In this document: piece by piece, positions 15,825-21,381 of the stretch
Position numbering within the stretch: the first letter of the stretch is position 1
Layout: every line of letters begins with the position of its first letter
Virus record (IMG/VR): IMGVR_UViG_3300017748_000096
Location: 1 to 27,889 of that record
DNA: 27,889 nt
Reading direction: 5' to 3' (one strand)
DNA from: a virus
Made by a program: the position numbers and the translations under genes
Notes under the pieces: model-generated
What the model was told of the DNA's origin: nothing
The model's input: the letters and a program-made list of their open reading frames with translations, nothing else
Databases searched by the model: none

Positions 15825-16293
15825 TGTCTAATGTATTCCAAATTGAACGCTCACTAATTTTTGTTTCTTCCGATAATTTTTTTATCGTCATGTCCGTATT
15901 ATGGTACAACTTAAATAATTTAGTATCGTACCAATGCCACGTTTCGACTTCTGCCCACAGGTCATCAATTAAGTTTCTATGAGCTTCTTCAAATTCATAA
16001 TTCACATCTTCCATCTCCCCATCTAGCTCATTTAACTCTTCAATGTGTAAAGCTGCCAAATAAGATAATGATTTTTTGGATGAAAAGAATAAATTTCTTA
16101 ATACAACAAACACAAAATAAGTGTTTACCTCTGTTTCGTTGTACATAATTCTTTCAGGGTTGTCAACATACTTGTACATTCTCAAGTACATCTCTTGAAC
16201 AAGGTCTTCTGCTTCATGTGTGTCCGTACCAAACGACCTAGCCATTTTAAGCCATTCCTCGTGTCGTTGTGATAGCAGATCTAGTATCACCAC
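15757..16293 (-). CDS. RNA polymerase sigma factor (sigma-70/ECF-like)
   Basis: A 178-residue protein with region 2-like HEAEDLVQEMYLRMYKYV (26-43) and region 4-like helix-turn-helix (about 132-162, TIKKLSEETKISERSIWNTL), separated by an acidic linker. This is the two-domain layout of ECF sigma factors. It would redirect host RNA polymerase to phage promoters, probably for late genes. No ATG is available near the start: tandem GTG codons at 16293 and 16290 are the candidates, inside the end of a 54-codon gene. The end overlaps the following gene by 68 bases. Target promoters cannot be read with certainty here. Confidence 0.85.
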   Translation of the reverse strand: MVILDLLSQRHEEWLKMARSFGTDTHEAEDLVQEMYLRMYKYVDNPERIMYNETEVNTYFVFVVLRNLFFSSKKSLSYLAALHIEELNELDGEMEDVNYEFEEAHRNLIDDLWAEVETWHWYDTKLFKLYHNTDMTIKKLSEETKISERSIWNTLDNGRKKIKQRQEKSYEIYKKAKK

Positions 16294-16451
16294 ACAATTT
16301 GTAAAATGAATAGTCCTAGTCCTATTTGTATTTCCTTTCTGCTTCCTAATATCTCAAGGTCATCGTATTCGCTCTCACCCCCTGAGAAATCAAGATAATT
16401 GAGTCCAACCATAAAACCTAGAATGGGGATGAGGCGAATACTGTAATTCAT
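16287..16451 (-). CDS. 54-residue hydrophobic protein upstream of the sigma factor
   Basis: The ATG at 16451 overlaps the stop of the DnaA-like gene (ATGA) and the TGA overlaps the start of the sigma gene. Two hydrophobic stretches (MNYSIRLIPILGFMVGLNYL and IQIGLGLFILQIVW) flank an acidic linker (SGGESEYDDLE), suggesting two short membrane helices. It fills a 154-base gap. Function unknown; a membrane-bound regulator of the neighbouring sigma factor is possible but unsupported. Confidence 0.6.
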   Translation of the reverse strand: MNYSIRLIPILGFMVGLNYLDFSGGESEYDDLEILGSRKEIQIGLGLFILQIVW

Positions 16452-16852
16452 AAGACCTTTATTATATTTTCATACTTTACCTTGTACGTTGTTAAATCTT
16501 CTATTGTTTTTTCTTGGAGTCTTATTTTTTCTTTTAGCTCTTTTATTGATGACAAAAGTAAATCAACATTTAAATTTTCATCTTCATCAATAAATTGATT
16601 TTTAACTTCTAAAGCCTTATCATAGATTTTTTTGTAATCATCATACTTAATGTTTGATTCATGAGTTTTACAATAGTAAATAATTGACGAGTGATCCCTG
16701 TGTAGAACAGCACCAAGATCAATGACTCTTGAAATAGGTCTAAAAGCATTTGCAAAAGCTGCTCTTAAATATACGTTCTCACGTTTCCTGTTTAAATTAT
16801 TTGCATCTTTAAAAAAAGAGTTCTTGGCTAGTATGAGTTTGTTTATGTCCAT
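16448..16852 (-). CDS. Stand-alone DnaA domain IV-like DNA-binding protein
   Basis: A 134-residue protein. Residues about 24-66 (ENVYLRAAFANAF, then LGAVLHRDHSSIIYYCKTHE) match the DnaA C-terminal helix-turn-helix, whose signature RDHSTVxxA contacts the DnaA box; here HRDHSSII at 51-58. No AAA+ domain is present. The rest is a coiled coil (about 100-130, IKELKEKIRLQEKTIEDLTT), which may dimerise. Likely role: binding phage origin repeats or regulating replication. It sits between a small Cys protein and the sigma factor, and overlaps neighbours by 10 and 4 bases. Confidence 0.8.
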   Translation of the reverse strand: MDINKLILAKNSFFKDANNLNRKRENVYLRAAFANAFRPISRVIDLGAVLHRDHSSIIYYCKTHESNIKYDDYKKIYDKALEVKNQFIDEDENLNVDLLLSSIKELKEKIRLQEKTIEDLTTYKVKYENIIKVL

Positions 16853-17091
16853 CGTATATCGTCTGTATCAAATTTAGCATTTATTTCTTTAAGTGAAAAA
16901 TTCCATTTGCCTCTGTGTGATCTCACCACAATAAATGACATTTCTTTAAACTTATCGCAAGGTTGTAAAGGCTTACAATCACACTTACCGCAGTAATATG
17001 TTGATCGTGATATGACTGTAAAATTTTCACCAGTCTTTACAGCTTGAAAAGTGTCTTTAGGTTGTATGTTTCTAAATATTTTCTGCTGCAT
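16843..17091 (-). CDS. Small cysteine-rich (zinc-binding?) protein
   Basis: An 82-residue protein. YYCGKCDCKPLQPC (about 32-45) places four cysteines as CxxCxC-x5-C, a possible zinc site. The flanks are beta-rich and basic (FIVVRSHRGKWNFSLKEI). It overlaps the coiled-coil gene upstream by 20 bases and the DnaA-like gene downstream by 10 bases. Function unknown; a small DNA- or RNA-binding protein would fit the replication operon. Confidence 0.65.
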   Translation of the reverse strand: MQQKIFRNIQPKDTFQAVKTGENFTVISRSTYYCGKCDCKPLQPCDKFKEMSFIVVRSHRGKWNFSLKEINAKFDTDDIRWT

Positions 17092-17392
17092 TGTCTAGTG
17101 CTTTTTCGTAGTTGCTTATTCTTTCTTTTAAATCTCTGTTTTCTAGTTTTAGTTTTGCTAGGTCTAGACTTCTCTCTTGAATTTTACTGTTTGCAGTCCT
17201 TTCATAATCCATAAAATATTCCAAACATCTCATCACATCAGTTAGCTGAATTACTTGATTGATTATCTCGTTTTGAATTTCTAAATTTTTCTCTTGCATA
17301 GCGCAATCGTTCAACCAAACCAAATGGTCACCAAACAAGATGAGCTTTTCTCTTATGTGTAATTCGTTAAAGGAGCTGTCAAAAGGGAACAT
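17072..17392 (-). CDS. Hypothetical coiled-coil protein
   Basis: A 106-residue, mostly helical acidic protein with heptad-like repeats in the second half (about 70-104, LDLAKLKLENRDLKERISNY). No catalytic motif, signal or membrane segment. The ATG lies 14 bases inside the end of the helicase-like ATPase gene, so the two are coupled. A helicase-associated factor is possible by position only. Confidence 0.65.
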   Translation of the reverse strand: MFPFDSSFNELHIREKLILFGDHLVWLNDCAMQEKNLEIQNEIINQVIQLTDVMRCLEYFMDYERTANSKIQERSLDLAKLKLENRDLKERISNYEKALDNAAENI

Positions 17393-18311
17393 CTGTATCT
17401 GATTTTGATTTAGGTAAATTTATCAAAGTTTTTTGACCTACAAAATAACCAACATTTCCTTTCATTGATTGTATTCGTACTGGACTTTCTAAAGGAGTAG
17501 GTCTACCTCCTGATTCCATATCTTTTACTTTTCTTATGTGTATATCTGTATAAACCCAGTCAGTTTCGTGCTGCGTGTATCTATGTACACATATTAATTC
17601 ATCGGCCCTATTGACAAACTTTCCGCCTCCTTCTATGTCAGATGCCATTGGAGGAATTGGATGGCCCTCATAAGGATGTCCTTTGTAATGTATTTTTCTC
17701 AACGCTTCTGTATTTGGATGACAACAAAGTATCAATGTAGCATTTAAATTCTTGCAAAACAATCTCATGTGAGATGTTGCCTCGTAATGATATTCGTGTG
17801 ATGATATCTTTCCTAACTTCTTTTGATTTATAGTCATTGAGTTATATGGATCAATCATAGAGCCTTCAAATGGCCATTCGTCATAAATGTCTTGCATTGT
17901 TTCCAACAAATCAAAAACATCATATAGTTTGTCAGGATCAATAAACTGAAAGTGTCCTTGTATGTAATCATAATGCCTTGCAAACTCCGAGTCATCAATG
18001 TATTTAATCTGCTTACCACATAAAAACTCTAGTAGCTTTCTCTGTAATGTTTTTACATCGTTCTCTGAAGAGTAGATCAACCACTTTGTTCCGTTGTTCT
18101 GAGTGTGCATTAACATCAGATAAATCATTGTGTGAGTCTTTCCAACATTAGCATGACCTGTACATATTACAAAATTGCCTCGCTTGAATCTCAAATAGTC
18201 ATCAATTTCAACATGACCGAATTTTGATGATTCAGGAATCAAACCTTTTTTGGCTTTTTGGAGATAGTCGAATACCTCTCCACTTTTTGCAAGTGCAGGA
18301 TGTGTTGGCAT
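17379..18311 (-). CDS. RecA/DnaB-like ATPase (putative replicative helicase)
   Basis: A 310-residue single-domain ATPase: Walker A GHANVGKT (52-59), Walker B-like SMIDPYN (151-157), a sensor-type strand ATLILCCHPN (191-200) ending in HPN as in DnaB-like proteins, and DIEGGGKFVNRADELICVHR (225-244), the region holding the basic finger. It probably unwinds or translocates on DNA at the phage fork. No primase domain is present. The C-terminus KSDTDVPF resembles an SSB acidic tip. A stable terminator lies just upstream (18321-18353), so expression depends on read-through or a local promoter. Confidence 0.8.
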   Translation of the reverse strand: MPTHPALAKSGEVFDYLQKAKKGLIPESSKFGHVEIDDYLRFKRGNFVICTGHANVGKTHTMIYLMLMHTQNNGTKWLIYSSENDVKTLQRKLLEFLCGKQIKYIDDSEFARHYDYIQGHFQFIDPDKLYDVFDLLETMQDIYDEWPFEGSMIDPYNSMTINQKKLGKISSHEYHYEATSHMRLFCKNLNATLILCCHPNTEALRKIHYKGHPYEGHPIPPMASDIEGGGKFVNRADELICVHRYTQHETDWVYTDIHIRKVKDMESGGRPTPLESPVRIQSMKGNVGYFVGQKTLINLPKSKSDTDVPF

Positions 18312-18320
18312 AGTAAATGT

Positions 18321-18353
18321 AAAGAAAAGAAAAAAACCCTACCGAAGTAGGGC
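18321..18353 (-). terminator. Rho-independent terminator with cUUCGg tetraloop
   Basis: Minus strand: CCCTAC-TTCG-GTAGGG, a perfect 6-bp stem (18337-18342 with 18347-18352) closed by the extra-stable C(UUCG)G loop. It is followed by TTTTTT then CTTTTC. It lies between the SSB-like gene and the helicase-like ATPase and would reduce transcription of the latter relative to the former. Confidence 0.9.
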
Positions 18354-18358
18354 TTTAA

Positions 18359-18793
18359 TTAAAATGGTAAATTGTCGGCAGAGCCTTCAGACTCAAAGTG
18401 GTCTTTGTAGGTGTTAACCTTGACCTCTCCAGTTAATACAGGAAGGTACTTATCAACAAAGTCAGAAATGTTTTTGATATCTAGCTTGCTAGAAGCTACC
18501 AAATCAACTGCTCCTTTAAATACAACAGCTCTTGCAATCTGTTCAGACTTGTCGTTACCTGATCCTGAACTATTAGAACTAGTGTTTGAGTTTTGATATG
18601 GTGTTTGGTCTTTCTGTATCCTAATACCACCACCGCTTTTTTTCGTGTATTCTACTTCGTCTCCTACTTTGTAGTAAGGCGTTGTGGACTTTGCTAAGGC
18701 TTTTCCTCCACCGCCATCATCAAATTGAACATTTAAAATATGGAACTCTTTCCACATTTCTCCTGTGTCAGCTATACTTATAATTTTTGCCAT
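18359..18793 (-). CDS. Single-stranded DNA-binding protein-like
   Basis: A 144-residue protein. The N-terminal half (1-65) is beta-rich with WKEFHILNVQFDDGGGG and KVGDEVEYT, consistent with an OB-fold. A Ser/Asn/Gly linker follows (67-83), then a helical part, and the C-terminus is SEGSADNLPF, close to the acidic DDDIPF tip through which bacterial SSBs recruit partners. Likely role: coating ssDNA and recruiting replication proteins. It is followed directly by a strong terminator, fitting high expression. I do not claim orthology to host SSB. Confidence 0.7.
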   Translation of the reverse strand: MAKIISIADTGEMWKEFHILNVQFDDGGGGKALAKSTTPYYKVGDEVEYTKKSGGGIRIQKDQTPYQNSNTSSNSSGSGNDKSEQIARAVVFKGAVDLVASSKLDIKNISDFVDKYLPVLTGEVKVNTYKDHFESEGSADNLPF

Positions 18794-18799
18794 TGTGTT

Positions 18800-18979
18800 T
18801 TAATATTTAGTAAAAATGTAATTTAATTGTTGCTCATCCTCTTTGGATTTTTCATCATGCAACTTCTTTGGGTTTTTTAGATGCAACTTCTCAAGAAATG
18901 TATTACGCTTTCTTAGCGCAACAATTCTTGCCTGTTGGTATTCTATTAAGGCATCCTTGCCCTCGTGTGATAATGTCAT
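18800..18979 (-). CDS. 59-residue charged helical protein
   Basis: A small gene between the RusA-like and SSB-like genes. It starts MTLSHEGKDALIEYQQARIV and ends QQLNYIFTKY. It is Lys/Glu-rich and almost wholly helical (KRNTFLEKLHLKNPKKLHDE). The ATG at 18979 follows a 47-base AT-rich gap; the stop lies six bases before the SSB-like ATG. It explains an otherwise empty 233-base stretch in a tightly packed operon. Function unknown. Confidence 0.65.
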   Translation of the reverse strand: MTLSHEGKDALIEYQQARIVALRKRNTFLEKLHLKNPKKLHDEKSKEDEQQLNYIFTKY

Positions 18980-19026
18980 TTGAATTAATTTTATGATTGA
19001 ACACTACAATAGTAGTCATAAAATTT

Positions 19027-19401
19027 TTATGAAACAAGTCCTCTGTAAAAAACTTTAGATGTATTTTTTTCAAGATTAGGATTGTATTCCATAGTTAACT
19101 TAGGAACAAACTCCTTTGTATCGTCAGGAATACCTCCCCAGTCTTTAAAAGCATCTAACGCAAACTTAGCAACCATTATGCAGTTGTCTATGTCATACCT
19201 TAGATTCGTTTCTACCTTGACTGTAATTGATTTAAATTTTATTTTATCGTACTTGTTGAGTTGCTCAAGTATTTCCGCAGAAAACTTATCTTTTGCTTTC
19301 TTGCGAATGATCCAATGCTTGGAAGCATAGAACATATTTAGTGAAGTTACCTTTCCAACTTCAATTTCGATAACCGCATGATTCGGCAAAGTGGGGATCA
19401 A
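19027..19401 (-). CDS. RusA-like Holliday junction resolvase
   Basis: A 124-residue protein with SLNMFYASKHW (20-30), RYDIDN (68-73; D70 and D72), a later DAF (D83) and IPDD (91-94). These correspond to the metal-binding acidic residues of RusA endonucleases, which cut four-way junctions. The spacing from the D-x-D-N element to the next Asp is three residues longer than in E. coli RusA and the Lys after DxDN is displaced (K79). No ATG precedes the conserved first strand, so TTG at 19401 (or 19389) is the probable start, 41 bases inside the preceding gene. Confidence 0.8.
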   Translation of the reverse strand: MIPTLPNHAVIEIEVGKVTSLNMFYASKHWIIRKKAKDKFSAEILEQLNKYDKIKFKSITVKVETNLRYDIDNCIMVAKFALDAFKDWGGIPDDTKEFVPKLTMEYNPNLEKNTSKVFYRGLVS

Positions 19402-19558
19402 TTTTATTTATTTCAGATAATATTTGTTGCTCTTTCTCTTTTGCATCAATTCTTGCTTTACTGTTATTTGCACAGTTAGCAAATGTCAATGCAGCTTCTT
19501 TTAATAAGAAATCAATTTTTCTCCTCTTCGCTTTGTTCGTATAATATTGCCATTCCAT
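19361..19558 (-). CDS. Hypothetical 65-residue helical protein
   Basis: The ATG at 19558 is preferred to an upstream TTG at 19609 because it reduces the overlap with the DUF3310 gene to 47 bases. The protein is basic at the N-terminus (NKAKRRKIDFLLKEAAL) and then a charged helix (DAKEKEQQILSEINKI). It overlaps the RusA-like gene by 41 bases at its end. No known motif; function unknown. Confidence 0.55.
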   Translation of the reverse strand: MEWQYYTNKAKRRKIDFLLKEAALTFANCANNSKARIDAKEKEQQILSEINKIDPHFAESCGYRN

Positions 19559-19832
19559 CTTGTCTGTCTGTTTTAGTTGATGAAGCGTGGTGACTCTTGA
19601 AGTATTCAAAGTGATTTTTATTTTTAGATTGTTGATGTTCTAGTTCTTTTTCCAAATGCGCTATTGCTTTTTGGATGTCTTGAGTCATTGGATTATTTGA
19701 CTTATTTCCTGCTCTTAACAAGTAAGTAATCGCAGTTCCTAAATTATAGTTATTTTCTTGAAAATCTAGGACAACGTCAAACGCTTCAATTTTCTTATAT
19801 TTTCCAACGTAGTATTTCGGAGTTTTCCTCAT
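19512..19832 (-). CDS. DUF3310 family protein
   Basis: A 106-residue protein. Residues about 6-65 carry the DUF3310 pattern: YYVGKYKKIEAFDVVLDF, then NLGTAITYLLRAGNK and DIQKAIAHLEKELE. The family is common in phage early regions and often labelled nucleotide kinase-like, but no P-loop is present here and the function is not established. It is the first sizeable gene after the non-coding repeat region, so it probably starts the early operon. The C-terminus is polar and His/Lys-rich. Confidence 0.8.
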   Translation of the reverse strand: MRKTPKYYVGKYKKIEAFDVVLDFQENNYNLGTAITYLLRAGNKSNNPMTQDIQKAIAHLEKELEHQQSKNKNHFEYFKSHHASSTKTDRQDGMAILYEQSEEEKN

Positions 19833-19887
19833 CTACTACAAAACTAGGTAATTCATCCCAATATAAAAAATACCATTCTTCTTTCAT
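19795..19887 (-). CDS. Possible 30-residue leader peptide of the early operon
   Basis: An ATG directly after the TTAGT-repeat region opens a 30-codon frame, MKEEWYFLYWDELPSFVVDE and on to RWKI, ending 38 bases inside the DUF3310 gene. It is unusually rich in aromatic residues (three Trp, two Tyr, two Phe). It may be a real micro-gene, a regulatory leader, or chance; the position at the very start of the operon is the main support. Confidence 0.35.
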   Translation of the reverse strand: MKEEWYFLYWDELPSFVVDEENSEILRWKI

Positions 19888-20000
19888 AAATAACTACTAA
19901 CTACTAATTACTAACTAATTAACTAATAATAATAACTAATAATAACTAATAGATAGTAATAATAATACTAACTAATTAGTAAAAAATATTAATTAATTTT
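19888..20000. repeat. TTAGT / TAAT-rich direct-repeat region, candidate replication origin
   Basis: An almost pure A+T tract of about 110 bases. On the minus strand it contains roughly ten TTAGT pentamers and runs of TAG/TAA trinucleotides; on the plus strand, two copies of CTAATAATAA-type units. It is the only low-complexity non-coding block in the genome and lies between the end of the lysis genes and the start of the early genes. Easy melting plus iterated short motifs fit an origin or initiator-binding region. No rolling-circle initiator gene was seen. Confidence 0.5.
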
Positions 20001-20139
20001 TACACTACCAAATAAACTTTAAAAAAAAGCAATAATTTCTTTAAGGCGTTTTTATTTCATCTAAGGCATTTAATTTATGTCAACCATACAAACATACCAC
20101 ACACAGGGTAATATGCTATTAGAATGCTTTAAAATGGTC
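20001..20139. other. Non-coding intergenic region between late and early operons
   Basis: Continues the 19888-20139 gap. It is AT-rich, with a poly(A) run (about 20017-20028) and two copies of TAAGGC (near 20042 and 20063, plus strand). On the minus strand there is a tandem pair TATGTTTG-TATGGTTG (20096-20081). No ORF above 30 codons starting with ATG was recognised. Probably holds the early promoter and control sites. Confidence 0.5.
20089..20096 (-). promoter_or_regulatory. Candidate early promoter -7 box (TATGTTTG)
   Basis: TATGTTTG fits the Bacteroidetes -7 consensus TAnnTTTG and lies in the only long intergenic region, upstream of the early operon. No TTG was found 17-23 bases upstream, so the match is half of the consensus. 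A second similar octamer (TATGGTTG) follows directly. Confidence 0.3.
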
Positions 20140-20149
20140 TTAAAAGACC
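20128..20149 (-). terminator. Weak hairpin at the end of the lysis operon
   Basis: Minus strand GGTCTT-TT-AAGACC (20149-20136) followed by ATTTTAAAG. The stem overlaps the stop codon of the spanin gene and the T run is poor, so termination would be partial. Its place at the end of the late operon is the main support. Confidence 0.35.
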
Positions 20150-20550
20150 TTTCCTACAACTTCCTTAACTATGACCAAAAGAAATAGTATTGAAATACCT
20201 AGTCCAGCATAAAATTCCCAACCTCGTCTTTTTTCTACTATTTTTTGGTTGACAATCTTTATTTTTTCTACTCTTACAGTATCTGTTGGGCATTCTGCAT
20301 TAACAAAAACCCTTTCACCTTCTAGCCACTTTACTTCTACCTTTACCCTGTCTTGGTAAATTATTGTGTCCTTTTGGACTGTTAGCGTGTCGTGAAGAGT
20401 TCTTTCCTTTGTGATTACAACTGTGTCCTGTACAGTTACACTCTGCTGGGTATGTTGAGCAATACCGCACCCACTAACTACCACAAGAGTCACAATCATC
20501 AGGACTATCAATGTTGCAACTTGTGTTTTTAGTTTTATTTTCCAATTCAT
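20140..20550 (-). CDS. u-spanin-like lipoprotein with C-terminal membrane helix
   Basis: A 136-residue protein. A signal peptide (1-27; MNWKIKLK then a hydrophobic core) ends in a lipobox V-S-G-C28, giving an outer-membrane lipoprotein. A periplasmic part of alternating beta-type residues follows (about 36-105, VTVQDTVVITKERTLHDTLT and on). A C-terminal transmembrane helix lies at about 113-131 (GLGISILFLLVIVKEVVGKV). N-terminal lipid anchor plus C-terminal inner-membrane anchor is the u-spanin layout (phage T1 gp11), which fuses inner and outer membranes at the last lysis step. It lies 11 bases after the endolysin. Function inferred from topology and context. Confidence 0.75.
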   Translation of the reverse strand: MNWKIKLKTQVATLIVLMIVTLVVVSGCGIAQHTQQSVTVQDTVVITKERTLHDTLTVQKDTIIYQDRVKVEVKWLEGERVFVNAECPTDTVRVEKIKIVNQKIVEKRRGWEFYAGLGISILFLLVIVKEVVGKVF

Positions 20551-20561
20551 TTATAAAATCT

Positions 20562-21032
20562 TCAAAAGTTGAGGTATTTTGTTCTGCCATTTCGTTTTAC
20601 TGCTTTTAAAATTTGATTTCTATTTTTACCATAATTGTAGGAAACATGAATCCATGCTGGCCCATCACTATCAAGTGACTCATTTTCGTCACCAAATTCC
20701 CAAATTAATTGGTCAAATATCAAATTTTCTTTAATCCAATGAAAAACTTTAGACCTATCTTGTTTAAAATAAATATCTGCTGCTGCGCCATTTAAACAAC
20801 AATGCTGAGAGGTTGATGAGCTACCACCGATTGAAGCATTTAATTTTGGACTTCTATATCCTGAATTAATTATTACAGGCCCAAACTCATTGCGTACAGG
20901 TTGCAATACCTTCTCACATAGCTCAACTAAAAATTCTATTTGAGCCTCATTAGGCGTGTTGTCAAGACCTATCGACTTTGCTGTGGTACTACGAGTCATC
21001 TCAGCTAAAGAAAAGTTCTTAGATAGCTTCAT
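20562..21032 (-). CDS. Endolysin, peptidase M15 family
   Basis: A 156-residue cytoplasmic enzyme without a signal peptide. The M15/DD-carboxypeptidase pattern is present: FSLAEM near the start, INSGYRSPKLN (55-65), zinc ligands H77 (SQH) and D86 (AAAD), E112 in WEFG as a candidate acid, and WIHVSY with ligand H129. It cleaves peptidoglycan stem peptides. Between H77 and D86 there are nine positions rather than the canonical seven (HxxGxAxD), an insertion of two residues around CCLN. It needs a holin for export; a candidate lies upstream. It is followed by the u-spanin. Confidence 0.85.
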   Translation of the reverse strand: MKLSKNFSLAEMTRSTTAKSIGLDNTPNEAQIEFLVELCEKVLQPVRNEFGPVIINSGYRSPKLNASIGGSSSTSQHCCLNGAAADIYFKQDRSKVFHWIKENLIFDQLIWEFGDENESLDSDGPAWIHVSYNYGKNRNQILKAVKRNGRTKYLNF

Positions 21033-21036
21033 TTAC

Positions 21037-21381
21037 TTAGTATTTATTAATTACGCTCTGAATGTCCTGTGTTGATGTGTGTATTTGCATATCTAATCCT
21101 GCTGTCCACCGACTGACTTCTTTATTGTTTAAGAATAGAATTAACGTAGGTACATTTTTAATTGCCATATCTTTTCTTTGATTAGGACTTGTTTCAATGC
21201 AAACTCTGTTTTTGCTTACTCCTGATAATAAATCAAAGCCTTTGTAAGCGTTTTTTAAATTAAAAGGAGCGTTGTACTCTATAATTAACAAATCCTTGTT
21301 TAAGTCTTTTTCTAAATCTTTATTTGTGGTCTGAAAAATAAACCCAAATGAAATCAGTAGAATAGACAGAAACTGTCTCAT
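21037..21381 (-). CDS. Exported thioredoxin-fold-like protein lacking CxxC
   Basis: A 114-residue protein with a short signal-like hydrophobic N-terminus (1-17, MRQFLSILLISFGFIF). The rest fits a small thioredoxin fold: strand plus loop LLIIEYNAPFNL (31-42) where thioredoxin has its WCGPC, the cis-Pro element NVPTLILF (76-83), and strand EVSRWTAGL before a final helix. The redox CxxC is absent; only Cys61 remains. It is probably a periplasmic structural or inhibitory protein, not an oxidoreductase. It is coupled by ATGA to the upstream membrane protein and sits inside the lysis cassette. Confidence 0.6.
   Translation of the reverse strand: MRQFLSILLISFGFIFQTTNKDLEKDLNKDLLIIEYNAPFNLKNAYKGFDLLSGVSKNRVCIETSPNQRKDMAIKNVPTLILFLNNKEVSRWTAGLDMQIHTSTQDIQSVINKY

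Noticed and set aside
19839-19846. TAGTTTTG (minus strand) as the early promoter -7 box
   Set aside because: It matches TAnnTTTG but lies only about 7 bases before the DUF3310 ATG and within a possible small ORF, with no TTG at 17-23 bases.
19888-20000. CRISPR array or tRNA cluster in the repeat-rich intergenic region
   Set aside because: Repeats are 5-10 bases, degenerate and without spacers of constant length; no tRNA cloverleaf or conserved arms were seen.
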